Source: Sandaracinaceae bacterium | GTDB taxonomy: Bacteria > Myxococcota_A > Polyangia > Polyangiales > Houyiibacteriaceae | Assembly (NCBI GenBank): GCA_016706685.1 | Contig: JADJJE010000001.1 | Span: 496,001 to 560,000, forward strand | DNA length: 64,000 nt | Direction of reading: 5' to 3' | Shown here: piece by piece, positions 50,685-61,202 of the stretch | Position numbering within the stretch: the stretch's first letter is position 1 | Layout of the letters: each line of letters begins with the position of its first letter | Program-made: the position numbers and the translations under genes | Notes under the pieces: model-generated | What the model saw: only the letters and a program-made list of their open reading frames with translations | What the model was told of the DNA's origin: nothing | Databases searched by the model: none

Positions 50685-53243
50685 TCATGACTGCCGAGCC
50701 GCTGGATCCTCCGGAAAGCGATGCCGCGGATAGCGCCGGCGTAGCTCCTGGGCGAGGCGCGGATAGTGACGCTCCCAGAAGCCCGCCAGGTCGGTGGTGA
50801 CCTGCACCGCGCGTTTGTTGGGGGCCAGCAGGTGCAGCACCAGGGGCACCTCACCGCGGGCCACGCTCGGACCGCGGGTCATGCCGAAGAAGTCTTGCAT
50901 GCGGGACTCGATCCAGGGCGCGCGCTCGGCCTCGTAGTTCACCGGCACGCGCGCGCGGGCCGGCAAGGAGACCGTCTCGGGAGCGACGGTGTCGAGCGCC
51001 CGCCGTGTGGCCTGGTCCAGCATGCCCAGCAGCGTGGGGAGCAGCGCCAAGGACTTGAGGTCGGCGAACGAGCGCCGGCCATCGCACAGCACACGCAGGG
51101 CCTCGATGATGCGCGCGTCGTCGATGGCTGGCGTGGCCACGCCGTGTGCACGAGCGAACGCGACACGATGTTGGAGCGCCTGGAGCTCGTCCATGTCCAC
51201 GAAGCGCTGCAGGCCTGCGGCGAGCGCCGCGCGCGCCAACGTGTCGGCCACTTCGTCCCCGGACACGTCCCGCCGCACGCTCTGGTCGATGACCAGGCCG
51301 TCGTAGCGCAGCCCGCTGATCTGCTCCACCTGCTCGCGCCGCGCGTCGAAGCGCGTCTCCACGTAGCTCACGACGCGCTCGGGAAAGGCATCCAGCAGGT
51401 CCTCGGCGTCGACGGCGCTGGCGCGCTCGATGACGGTGCGCTGCTGCTGCCGGCGCGCGTCCACGCAGACCATGAATTCCGCCTCGCGCACCACGCTCTC
51501 GGGGGCGAGCTCGCCGCTGCCGCCGCCGGCGAACACCACCGCGGGGCGGCCCGCATCGCGGCGCTTGCCCACACGGTCCGGAAAGCCCACCAGCACGGCG
51601 CGCGCGATGGCGGTGCGCTCGGCGTCCAGCGGCGCATCGGGCACGCGCGGCAGGCGCAAGGCGCGGGCCAGCTGGTCGCGGCTCTGCTTGACCGTGTGCA
51701 CCAGCGCGGGCTCGAGCTCGAGGCGACGCAGCACGCCAGCCGAGAACCCGTGCGCCTCCGCCTCCTCGAAGGCCTCCACCTGCTCCACCACGTCGCTGTC
51801 TTCCACCCGCTCCCGGCCACGCCCTCGCGGGCCACCCAGGTGCGCGCGGCTCCCGCGACGGATGTCGCGTTCGGCGATGAGCGCGGCCACCAGCGCCCCG
51901 CGCGCGCCCGCCCCTCGCTCGCTGGCCTCCAGCATGAGGCGTCCCAGCCTGGGGTGCGTGGGCAGCGTGGCCAGGCGCCGGCCGAGTGCGGTGGGGCCGA
52001 GCATGCCAGCCTGCTCGTCGAGCGCACCCAGGCGCTGCAGCAGCTCGAGCGCGGCCGTGCGCGCGGCCTCGGGGGGCGCCTCGAAGAACGCGAAGGTGCG
52101 CGCGTCGTGCCCGAGCGTGGCCAGCAGGAGCAGCGCCTCCGCCAGCTCGGCGCGAGCCACTTCGGGGGCGTCCTGCGCGTCGCGCGAGTCGAAGTCGTGG
52201 CGCGTGTAGAGCCGCTCGCACGTGCCGGCCTGCACACGACCCGCGCGGCCGGCCCGCTGCACGGCGCGCGCGCGGCTGATGCGCTCGGTGACCAGGCTGC
52301 TGAGGCCCGTCCACGCCTCGTGCCGCGCCACGCGCGCGAGCCCGCTGTCCAGCACGTGCGTGACGCTGGGCAGGGTGACCGAGCTCTCCGCCACGTTGGT
52401 GGACAGGATGACCTTGCGGCGCGCGCCCCGCTGCACGGCCTGGTCCTGCTCGCGTGCGGGCAGGTCCCCGTGCAGCAGCGCCAGGTCCGCGCCCGCGTGC
52501 TGCACCAGCTCGCGGCAGGCGTCCGCTGCGCGGCGGATCTCGGCCGCGCCCGGCAAGAACACCAGCACGTCGCCAGACGTCTGGGCCAGCGCGCGGCGCA
52601 CGCCCCCCGCCACGCGCTCTTCCAAGTGGCGCGTGTCCTCGCGGTCGGCGAAGCGCACGTCCACCGGGAACTCGCGGCCCGGCACCCTCACCACGGGCGC
52701 GTCCAAGAACGCGGCCACCGGCGCGGGGTCGAGCGTGGCGCTCATGACCACCAGGCGCAGGTCGGGCCGCGCGGAGGCGCGCGCGTGGCGGCACAGGGCC
52801 AGGCCCAGGTCCGAGGCCACGCTGCGCTCGTGGAACTCGTCGAAGACCACCGCGGCGAGGCCCCGCAGCGTGGGGTCGTCCGCCAGACGCCGCAGCAGCA
52901 CGCCCTCCGTCACGAAGCGCAGGCGCGTGCGCGGCCCGGCCAGCGTCTCGAAGCGCACTTGGACGCCGACGCTCTCCCCCAGCGCCTCGCCCTTCTCGTC
53001 GGCCACCCGCGCCGCGGCCATGCGCGCGGCGAGGCGGCGAGGCTCGAGAACCCACACCTCTCCGGGCAGTCCGTCCGCTTCACACTGGAGCAGCACCGCG
53101 GAGGGCACGCGCGTGGTCTTGCCCGCGCCAGGCTCAGCCACGATGACCACCGCGCCTGCCCGAACGAGCGCCGCCCGGATCTCCGGGAGGAACTGGTCGA
53201 CGGGCAGCGCGGCCTCGGCGCGCGGTGGCAGAGCGCGTGTCAC
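50685..53243 (-). CDS. hrpB: ATP-dependent RNA helicase HrpB
   Basis: 852 residues of the DEAH-box HrpB family. Motif I is EPGAGKTTRVPSA, motif II VVFDEFHERS, motif III MSATLD, and motif VI QRAGRAGRVQ. The C-terminal HrpB-specific region (for example APWIESRMQDFFGMTRGPSV and VPLVLHLLAPNKRAVQ) is complete, so the protein is of normal length. It is a cytoplasmic helicase of uncertain RNA target. It lies 6 bp after the EttA stop on the same strand, so they may be co-transcribed. Confidence 0.95.
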   Translation of the reverse strand: MTRALPPRAEAALPVDQFLPEIRAALVRAGAVVIVAEPGAGKTTRVPSAVLLQCEADGLPGEVWVLEPRRLAARMAAARVADEKGEALGESVGVQVRFETLAGPRTRLRFVTEGVLLRRLADDPTLRGLAAVVFDEFHERSVASDLGLALCRHARASARPDLRLVVMSATLDPAPVAAFLDAPVVRVPGREFPVDVRFADREDTRHLEERVAGGVRRALAQTSGDVLVFLPGAAEIRRAADACRELVQHAGADLALLHGDLPAREQDQAVQRGARRKVILSTNVAESSVTLPSVTHVLDSGLARVARHEAWTGLSSLVTERISRARAVQRAGRAGRVQAGTCERLYTRHDFDSRDAQDAPEVARAELAEALLLLATLGHDARTFAFFEAPPEAARTAALELLQRLGALDEQAGMLGPTALGRRLATLPTHPRLGRLMLEASERGAGARGALVAALIAERDIRRGSRAHLGGPRGRGRERVEDSDVVEQVEAFEEAEAHGFSAGVLRRLELEPALVHTVKQSRDQLARALRLPRVPDAPLDAERTAIARAVLVGFPDRVGKRRDAGRPAVVFAGGGSGELAPESVVREAEFMVCVDARRQQQRTVIERASAVDAEDLLDAFPERVVSYVETRFDARREQVEQISGLRYDGLVIDQSVRRDVSGDEVADTLARAALAAGLQRFVDMDELQALQHRVAFARAHGVATPAIDDARIIEALRVLCDGRRSFADLKSLALLPTLLGMLDQATRRALDTVAPETVSLPARARVPVNYEAERAPWIESRMQDFFGMTRGPSVARGEVPLVLHLLAPNKRAVQVTTDLAGFWERHYPRLAQELRRRYPRHRFPEDPAARQS

Positions 53244-53249
53244 GCTGCG

Positions 53250-54929
<1,680 letters not shown>

Positions 54930-54945
54930 GTGGGGTCACTCCTGC

Positions 54946-55920
54946 TCAGTCGATGGCGATCAGCGTCACGTCGAACACGAGCGTGCCCTGCGGGCGCTCG
55001 GGCTGGCCATCGTACGCGAGGTTGCCGGGGATCCAGAAGCGACGCTTCTCGCCAGCGACCATGAGCTGCATGCCTTCGGTCCAGCCGGGGATCACGCCAT
55101 TGAGCGGGAAGGTGGCCTCGCGGCCGCGACGCAGCGACGAGTCGAACAACGTGCCATCCGTGGTCCAGCCGCTGTAGTGCACGGTGACCGAGCTGGTGGC
55201 CGTGGGGTGCACGGTGCCCGTGCCGGGCTGCAGGACCACCGAGGCGACGCCGCTCGCGGTGCGCTCCGCGTTGCGCGGCGCGGCGGCCACGTTGTCGGGA
55301 GTGACGGGCGGCGCGGTCTCGATGCCCAGCAGCTCCACGTCGAAGACGAGCATGCCGGCCGGACGGCCGGGCTGGCCGCGGTAGGCGAGCTCTTCGGGGA
55401 TCCAGAGGCGGCGCTTCTCGCCACGCACCATGAGCTGCAGACCCTCGGTCCAGCCGGGGATCACGCCGCGCAGCGGGAACGAGATGGGCCGGCCACGCTG
55501 CACGCTGGAGTCGAACATCTGACCGTCCGTGGTCCAGCCGGTGTAGTGCACGATGACGACGTCCTGGGCGGTGGGGTGGTCGCGACCCGTGCCCGCCTCG
55601 AGGACGCGCGATGCCACGCCGGTGGCCGTGCGCTCGGCGTTGGCCGGCGGCGCCGCCACGTCTGCGGGAGCCGGGATTCCGGGCGGCTCTTCGGGGGCGG
55701 GCGCAGCGGCCGCTTCGACTTGTGCGCCAGCCTGGGCACCCGCTGGCGGGTCCTCGTGAGCCTGGGCGCGAGGTCCGCGCGGGACGTCGGCAGCGGCAGA
55801 CTCACCTTCGCCGCGGGGCTCGTCGCCGAGGCCGTTGCTGCTGGTGCGGCAGCCGCCAGCAGGAACGAGGAGCAAAAGGGCGAGCCACAGCGCGGAGGAG
55901 CTTCGTTCGGTGAAAGACAT
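54946..55920 (-). CDS. lipoprotein with two tandem FKBP-type peptidyl-prolyl isomerase domains
   Basis: 324 residues. The signal peptide with lipobox (LVPAGGC) is followed by an Ala/Pro-rich spacer (about 30-90) and two FKBP domains, about 95-205 and 215-324. Each has the fold core, for example VIVHYTGWTTDGQMFDSSVQ and VTVHYSGWTTDGTLFDSSLR, with VIPGWTEGLQLMVRGEKRR and VIPGWTEGMQLMVAGEKRRF. Active-site residues look complete in both. It probably helps fold periplasmic or surface proteins. The pair suggests an in-gene duplication. It lies just downstream of no other envelope gene; EttA is 16 bp further on. Confidence 0.9.
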   Translation of the reverse strand: MSFTERSSSALWLALLLLVPAGGCRTSSNGLGDEPRGEGESAAADVPRGPRAQAHEDPPAGAQAGAQVEAAAAPAPEEPPGIPAPADVAAPPANAERTATGVASRVLEAGTGRDHPTAQDVVIVHYTGWTTDGQMFDSSVQRGRPISFPLRGVIPGWTEGLQLMVRGEKRRLWIPEELAYRGQPGRPAGMLVFDVELLGIETAPPVTPDNVAAAPRNAERTASGVASVVLQPGTGTVHPTATSSVTVHYSGWTTDGTLFDSSLRRGREATFPLNGVIPGWTEGMQLMVAGEKRRFWIPGNLAYDGQPERPQGTLVFDVTLIAID

Positions 55921-56039
55921 GCGCCGCTTGGTACCCGAACGCGCAGGGGATGTCGAGACGCCAGCCTTGCGCGCGGGTGTGCAAACCTTTCCAAAATGTG
56001 ACGGGCGTCGCTACCATCGCGTGAGGAACGACACCCCGC

Positions 56040-59000
56040 GTGACCCCTCCCGACGACGACCGCCCCACACTCCTGCTGTTCGGCGACGGCGAGCCCATGC
56101 TCGAGGCGCTGGTCGCGGCCTTGAGTGGGCGGGCCATCGTCATGGTGGAAGACGAGGCCGACTCGGCCGTGGCCGCGGTGCTAGCCAACGTGCCCGACGT
56201 GACGGTCTTCGTGGGGCGCGCTGCGCAGCCCGAGCAGGCGGCGGCGCTGTTGCGCGAGCTGGGTGCCCACGCGCTCACCGCTTCCAGCCCGGTGGCGCTG
56301 CTGTCTTCGGACGACAGCCTCGCGGCGCGCCTGCGGGCCGCCGAGCACGGCGTGGTCACCATCCTGCAGCGCAGCGCCAGCGCGGACGCCATGGCGCGCC
56401 AGATGCTGGAGCTGGCCACGCGCCTCTACGACGACCCTGGGGTGCACGAGGCGGGTGAGCTGGCCGAGGCCTCGGTGGACGACCTGGTGCAGATCCTCGG
56501 GCGCGAGCTGCAGAGCGGCATCCTCTCCATCACGCAGGCCGACGGCGCGCGCGCCGAGCGCTTCGTGGTGCGCGCCGGGCAGCCCATGCGAGCGGCCATC
56601 AGCCAGTTCATCGAGCGCGTGCGGCCGCTCATCGCGGAGGCGAAGCCGCTGCACTATGCCTTCCACGAAGCGCCGGTGGCGCCGCTCTGGACACTGGACG
56701 ACGAGGCCGAGGCCGAGGCCGACGGCTCGGCCCGCAAGGGCCTGCGTGACCGTCGCTTCTTGTTGATCGCCAACAACCCCGCCGCTGCCGATGCGCTGGC
56801 GCAGGAGCTGCGTGCCAACGGCGCGCTGGTGGTGGTGGTGTCGGCCGACGGGTCCGGCTGGGACCGCGCGCGCGACCTGGATCCCGAGATCGCGCTCATC
56901 GATGAAGAGGGCCTCAACCACTGGGGCTTCGACGCCGTCGCCCGCTTGCGCGCGGACCCACAGCTGCGCTGGGCGTCGCTGGTGGTGATGGACGCGAAGG
57001 AGCTGCTGCCCGAGGACGGCCCGCCACGCGTGGAGCGCCTGGCGGCGAACATCGCGAAGCTCACCGAGCCGGACGCGGCGCTGCGCGCCCGGGCGGCCGC
57101 CCACGAGGTCTTCGACGCGCGCATCGAGACCGTGGGCCCCACGCGGCTGGTGCGAGCGCTGCTCAGCACGGGCGGCGCGTGGAACCTGCAGGTGCGCCCG
57201 CGCGGCGGGGCCACGCTTCAGCTAGCCCTCGCCGAGGGGCTGGTGGCCGGGGCCAGCGCCCACCTCCCGGACGGCCGTCGGCTCGAGGCCGCTGCAGCGT
57301 TCGCGTGCCTGCTGGTGGCGGGGGCGGGCCGCCTGCGCGCCGAGCCCGCCACCCACCCGAAGCTCGCCAACATGCTGATGCCGCTCGACGAGGCCGTGCG
57401 CGCCGCGCACGCCGAAGGCAGCCCCATGCCGGTGACGCACAGCCCGTCGGCACCGCCGCCGCCTCCGGAGCGCGGCTCGCGGCCGTCGAGCCCGCCGCGC
57501 GCACGCGCTGCGGCCAGCCAGACCCACAGCACGGAGACCAACGCGCTGGTGGGAGAGCTCGAGGACCTGGTGGGTGGCCTGCAAGACGCGCTCGAGGGCC
57601 AGCCCACGCGGCCGAAGGGAGTGGCCCGGGTCGCGGCGCCGCGGCCACCGGTGCGCCCGGCATCAGCGCCCGTCGTCTCCGCTTCGCCAACCGCCGCCAA
57701 GCCCGCGCCCGCCAACGTCGCGCCCATTGCCCCCAAGCCCGCGCCGACCACCGCTCCCAAGCCCGCGGTCGGCGCGCTCGCCGAGCCCGCTCGGGCCCCG
57801 GCGGTCCCGCCGCGGACGGCCAGCCCAGCCACCGCGGCCGTGGCGCGGGCCGCTGCCGTTGCCCCAGGCACCCATCCCGCTGCAGCTCCCGTGGCGAGCT
57901 CCAGCAAAGTCTCATCACCGCCTGACGCCAAGCCCGCCACCGCGCGGCCCGCGCCCCCGCCCAGCACGAGCCCTCAGGTGGCCACCCGCGCTGCCCCGCC
58001 CGGCGCTCCCCTGGGTGCACCCGTGGCACGCTTGGCGCCCGCCCCGTCGCCGGCTTCCGGCGCGCGCCCGCCCACGCCGGCCGCCGCCGCTACGCGGCCA
58101 CCTCCCCCGGCCCTCGCGGCCGCCAAGTCACTGCCGCCTCCGCCCCCCGCGGCCGTCAAGTCACTGCCCCCGCCCCCCCCTCCCACGCGCACGTCGCTGC
58201 CACCGCCTCTCTCGGAGGACAACAAGCCCACACTCCCGCCGCTCCCCGGCGCTGGCCTGGCCCCCCACCCGCCGGCACCGCCCTCGACACGCCCGCCTCC
58301 TCCGCCCTCGACCGCGCCCACTCGAGCCGCTTCGGCTCCTCCTGCGGCCCTGGCTGCCGTGGTGCCAACGGTTGCTGCGCCACTCGCGGAAGTGCCCGCG
58401 CCACCCGCGCCCCGGCCCGTGCCCATGCCGCAGCCGCCTCCCGCCACGCTGCCCGCCCAGCCGCAGCCCGTCATGGCACAGCCGGTCGTCTCCGCGGACG
58501 AGGCGCCTCGGCGAAAGGTGTCCCCCGTGCACGTGGTCATCGGGCTCGCCATCATCCTCGCCGGCATCGCAGGGTTCGCGCTGGTGTTCACGTTTGCGGC
58601 GCAGGGCCCAGCGAGCGATCCCGGCGCCGCCCCCACGCCCGCCCCGCTGGCCACGCCCGCGCCAGCCCCCCTGCCAGCCGCGCCTGCAGCCACCGCGCCC
58701 GCACCCGTGTCCCGCGCGCAGGCCAACGCCCAAGCGCCCAGCGCACCGCGGCTCCTGTCGGTGGACCCCGGGCCCATGCCGGAAGAACACGCCGGGGCCG
58801 CCGCCACCGTGGAGCGCTACCGCGACAGCCTCGCGCGTGGTGCTCGCGCCCGCTCGCGCGGCGACCTCGAGGTGGCGCTCTCGTCCTATCGCTTCGCCGC
58901 GCACCTCAAGCCGCGTAGCACCGACGCCGCGCTGGGCATCGCCCGCACCTACCTGGACGCGCAGCAGCCCGCCGATGCGCTGCGCTGGGCCGAGCGCGCA

Positions 59001-59180
59001 CGCGACGTGGAGACGCGTGGCATCGAGGGGCGCCTGATGGTGGGCGACGTGCTGCTGTCGATGGGCCGGCACGACCAAGCCATCGCCACGTGGCGCGAGG
59101 CGCAGACGCTGGCCCCACGCGAGCGCGCCCCCGAAGAGCGCATTCGCCGCGCCGAAGAAGACCTCGCCGAAGAGGACTGA
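56040..59180 (+). CDS. pseudo-receiver / DUF4388-like / TM / TPR multidomain protein
   Basis: 1046 residues from a GTG at 56040. Residues about 8-125 form a receiver-like domain without the phosphorylation Asp (the strand reads DVTVFVGRA). About 135-205 is DUF4388-like (DDLVQILGRELQSGILSITQ). About 235-330 is a second receiver-like domain with an Asp in ALIDEEG but no acidic pair. A further DUF4388-like unit (about 355-440) and a very long Pro/Ala-rich stretch (450-820) lead to one membrane helix (IGLAIILAGIAGFALVFTFA) and C-terminal TPRs. It probably senses or scaffolds at the membrane; the partners are unknown. Confidence 0.8.
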   Translation: MTPPDDDRPTLLLFGDGEPMLEALVAALSGRAIVMVEDEADSAVAAVLANVPDVTVFVGRAAQPEQAAALLRELGAHALTASSPVALLSSDDSLAARLRAAEHGVVTILQRSASADAMARQMLELATRLYDDPGVHEAGELAEASVDDLVQILGRELQSGILSITQADGARAERFVVRAGQPMRAAISQFIERVRPLIAEAKPLHYAFHEAPVAPLWTLDDEAEAEADGSARKGLRDRRFLLIANNPAAADALAQELRANGALVVVVSADGSGWDRARDLDPEIALIDEEGLNHWGFDAVARLRADPQLRWASLVVMDAKELLPEDGPPRVERLAANIAKLTEPDAALRARAAAHEVFDARIETVGPTRLVRALLSTGGAWNLQVRPRGGATLQLALAEGLVAGASAHLPDGRRLEAAAAFACLLVAGAGRLRAEPATHPKLANMLMPLDEAVRAAHAEGSPMPVTHSPSAPPPPPERGSRPSSPPRARAAASQTHSTETNALVGELEDLVGGLQDALEGQPTRPKGVARVAAPRPPVRPASAPVVSASPTAAKPAPANVAPIAPKPAPTTAPKPAVGALAEPARAPAVPPRTASPATAAVARAAAVAPGTHPAAAPVASSSKVSSPPDAKPATARPAPPPSTSPQVATRAAPPGAPLGAPVARLAPAPSPASGARPPTPAAAATRPPPPALAAAKSLPPPPPAAVKSLPPPPPPTRTSLPPPLSEDNKPTLPPLPGAGLAPHPPAPPSTRPPPPPSTAPTRAASAPPAALAAVVPTVAAPLAEVPAPPAPRPVPMPQPPPATLPAQPQPVMAQPVVSADEAPRRKVSPVHVVIGLAIILAGIAGFALVFTFAAQGPASDPGAAPTPAPLATPAPAPLPAAPAATAPAPVSRAQANAQAPSAPRLLSVDPGPMPEEHAGAAATVERYRDSLARGARARSRGDLEVALSSYRFAAHLKPRSTDAALGIARTYLDAQQPADALRWAERARDVETRGIEGRLMVGDVLLSMGRHDQAIATWREAQTLAPRERAPEERIRRAEEDLAEED

Positions 59181-59198
59181 CCCCGCCGCCGGTGCGGC

Positions 59199-59732
59199 CT
59201 ACTCGTCGCCGCGCTCGAGGGTTGGCGCCGGCGCCTCGCTCCGGCTCACCTCGTGACCCTCCACGTCGATGACACCGGCCACGGGGCGTGCGCCTGGTCG
59301 CCCCGTGCGGGAGCGCATGCCGGGGCCGCCCATCGACACGGTGCCCATGGTCACCACCTCCACGTCGCCGCGCGCCACGCGACGCTCGAGCCACGTGCGA
59401 ACGCCCCGCGCCCACAGCGCGCGCGTGCCCGGGATGAGCAACGACAGCCCCAGCACGTCGCTGAGCACGCCGGGGACGATGAGCAGGGCGCTGCCCAGCA
59501 AGACCAGCACGCCACCCAGCACGCCCTCTTCGGGCATCTGCCCGCCCGCCAGCGCCTCGCTCCAGCGTGCCAGCACGCGCGCGCCGAGGCTTCGCGCGAT
59601 GACGGTGCCCACCACGCTGGTGACGAACAGCAGCCCGAGCGTGGGCCAGAACCCCAGCGCCCGCCCGAGGGCGAGGAGCACGTAGAGCTCGGTCAGCGCA
59701 AAGAGGACGAACGCGAGGAAGAGCCTGCCCAC
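59199..59732 (-). CDS. fxsA: FxsA family membrane protein
   Basis: 177 residues. N-terminal helices (LFLAFVLFALTELYVLLALG and LGLLFVTSVVGTVIARSLGA) and the third segment VLVLLGSALLIVPGVLSDVL match FxsA, which in E. coli affects F-plasmid exclusion of phage T7. The C-terminal tail of about 60 residues is charged and disordered. It lies 7 bp after the UbiB-like gene on the same strand. Confidence 0.88.
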   Translation of the reverse strand: MGRLFLAFVLFALTELYVLLALGRALGFWPTLGLLFVTSVVGTVIARSLGARVLARWSEALAGGQMPEEGVLGGVLVLLGSALLIVPGVLSDVLGLSLLIPGTRALWARGVRTWLERRVARGDVEVVTMGTVSMGGPGMRSRTGRPGARPVAGVIDVEGHEVSRSEAPAPTLERGDE

Positions 59733-59739
59733 CCGCGCC

Positions 59740-61119
59740 TCACTCCGCCTGCTGCTGTTGGGCGCGCCGCTCGGCCTTGCGCTGCGCCTTCGCGGCCTCG
59801 GCTGCGCGCTTGGCCTCGGCCTCGCCCGGCACCTCGCGCTCGGGCGAACGCCCCGCCGGCGCCGTGACGATCACCTCGAGCAGCATGGGCGTGGCCAGCG
59901 CGATGAGATCGATGTCCGGGTCCAGCTGCTTGCCCAGCCCCTCGGCCACCAGCATGGCGATGTGCACCACCGTGAAGCTGGGGTCGATCTGCACCTTGTG
60001 GCGCCGCAGGATGTTCATGATCCCGGCCACCACCTCGCTGGCCTCCAGCTCGCCCAACGGCTTGCCGTAGAACGTGTCGAAGTAGGCCGTGACCTCGCGC
60101 TCGTACTGCGCGTAGTCCTTGGTGCCCACGGTGGGCGCGTACACGTAGAACAGCCGCGCCGCCGCCTTGCCGTCCTTCTGGCTGAGCGCGTGGAAGGTCT
60201 CGATGAAGGGCCGCATCAGGTCCTTCGGGATCTCGGCCACCAGCCCCAGGTCGATGAGCACCACCACGCCCTCGTCGGTGAGCATGATGTTGCCGGGGTG
60301 CAGGTCGGCGTGCACGAAGCCGTCCTTGAAGACCATCTGCTGGATGGCCGCCGCGCCGCGCAGGGCCAGCAGCTTGCGGTCGCCGCCCACCTTCTCGGGC
60401 TCGGTGGCGCGCACGCCGTTCACGAACTCCATGGTGAGCACGCGCCGCGAGCACAGGCCGTCGATCAGCTTGGGCACCTCCACGCCCTCCACGTGCGCGA
60501 AGTTGGCCGCGAAGCGCCGGTTGTTGTTGGCCTCCTGCTCGAAGTCCACCTGCCGGTGCATGGCCTCTGCGAACTGGGCCACCGCGCCGCGCAGCGAGAG
60601 CAGCTTGAGCGAGGGGATCCACTCCAGCATGCGCGCGCCCACGTCCATCAGCACCAGGTCGCGATCGATCTGTGGCGCGGCCAGCGGGCGCTGCACCTTG
60701 AGCGCCACGGCCTCACCCGTGTCGAGGCGCCCACGGTGCACCTGCGCCACCGACGCTGCGGCCACCGGCACCGGGTCGATCGACACGATGCGCGCGCGCG
60801 CTTCCTTCGGCAGGTCCTCGTCCAGCACGCGGACCACCTGCTCGAACGGGATGGGCTGCACCTTGTCCTGCAGCGTCTCGAGCTCGCGCACGATGCCCGG
60901 CGGGATGATGTCCGGACGCGTGCTCAGGATCTGCCCGAGCTTCACGTAGGTGGCCCCCAGCTTGTCGAGCGTGCTCACCAGCACCTGTCCACGCAGGTGG
61001 TCGCGTGCCTCGGTGTCCAGCCGCCCGGCCACGATGCGCCGGCCCATGTAGCGAAAGAACGCCCCGGTGAGCACGGCCAGGATCGCGAGCGAGCGGAGCA
61101 CCAGAGACAGGAAGCGCAT
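59740..61119 (-). CDS. ABC1/AarF/UbiB family atypical kinase
   Basis: 459 residues. Family motifs: KLGQILSTRPDIIP (KxGQ), the Ala-rich loop AAASVAQVHRGRL replacing the Gly loop, Lys in VALKVQRP, HADLHPGNIML, and the metal-binding DLG in VVLIDLGLV. UbiB-type kinases support ubiquinone or isoprenoid lipid metabolism; members have ATPase activity. There is one N-terminal hydrophobic segment (SLAILAVLTGAFFRYMG). The C-terminus is a Lys/Ala/Glu coiled tail rather than the usual membrane helices, so its membrane placement may differ. It is divergent from the DUF368 gene. Confidence 0.92.
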   Translation of the reverse strand: MRFLSLVLRSLAILAVLTGAFFRYMGRRIVAGRLDTEARDHLRGQVLVSTLDKLGATYVKLGQILSTRPDIIPPGIVRELETLQDKVQPIPFEQVVRVLDEDLPKEARARIVSIDPVPVAAASVAQVHRGRLDTGEAVALKVQRPLAAPQIDRDLVLMDVGARMLEWIPSLKLLSLRGAVAQFAEAMHRQVDFEQEANNNRRFAANFAHVEGVEVPKLIDGLCSRRVLTMEFVNGVRATEPEKVGGDRKLLALRGAAAIQQMVFKDGFVHADLHPGNIMLTDEGVVVLIDLGLVAEIPKDLMRPFIETFHALSQKDGKAAARLFYVYAPTVGTKDYAQYEREVTAYFDTFYGKPLGELEASEVVAGIMNILRRHKVQIDPSFTVVHIAMLVAEGLGKQLDPDIDLIALATPMLLEVIVTAPAGRSPEREVPGEAEAKRAAEAAKAQRKAERRAQQQQAE

Positions 61120-61202
61120 GGCTCACGGTGTAGTTCCGAGCGGCCCGCCCGTCTACCTGGCGCAGAATGGACGAGCCGCGCACCTCCGCGCACACTCACG
61201 CC

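Noticed and set aside
57574..59037. 487-aa + strand frame
   Set aside because: Pro/Arg-rich +1 shadow of the Pro/Ala linker in the multidomain gene at 56040.
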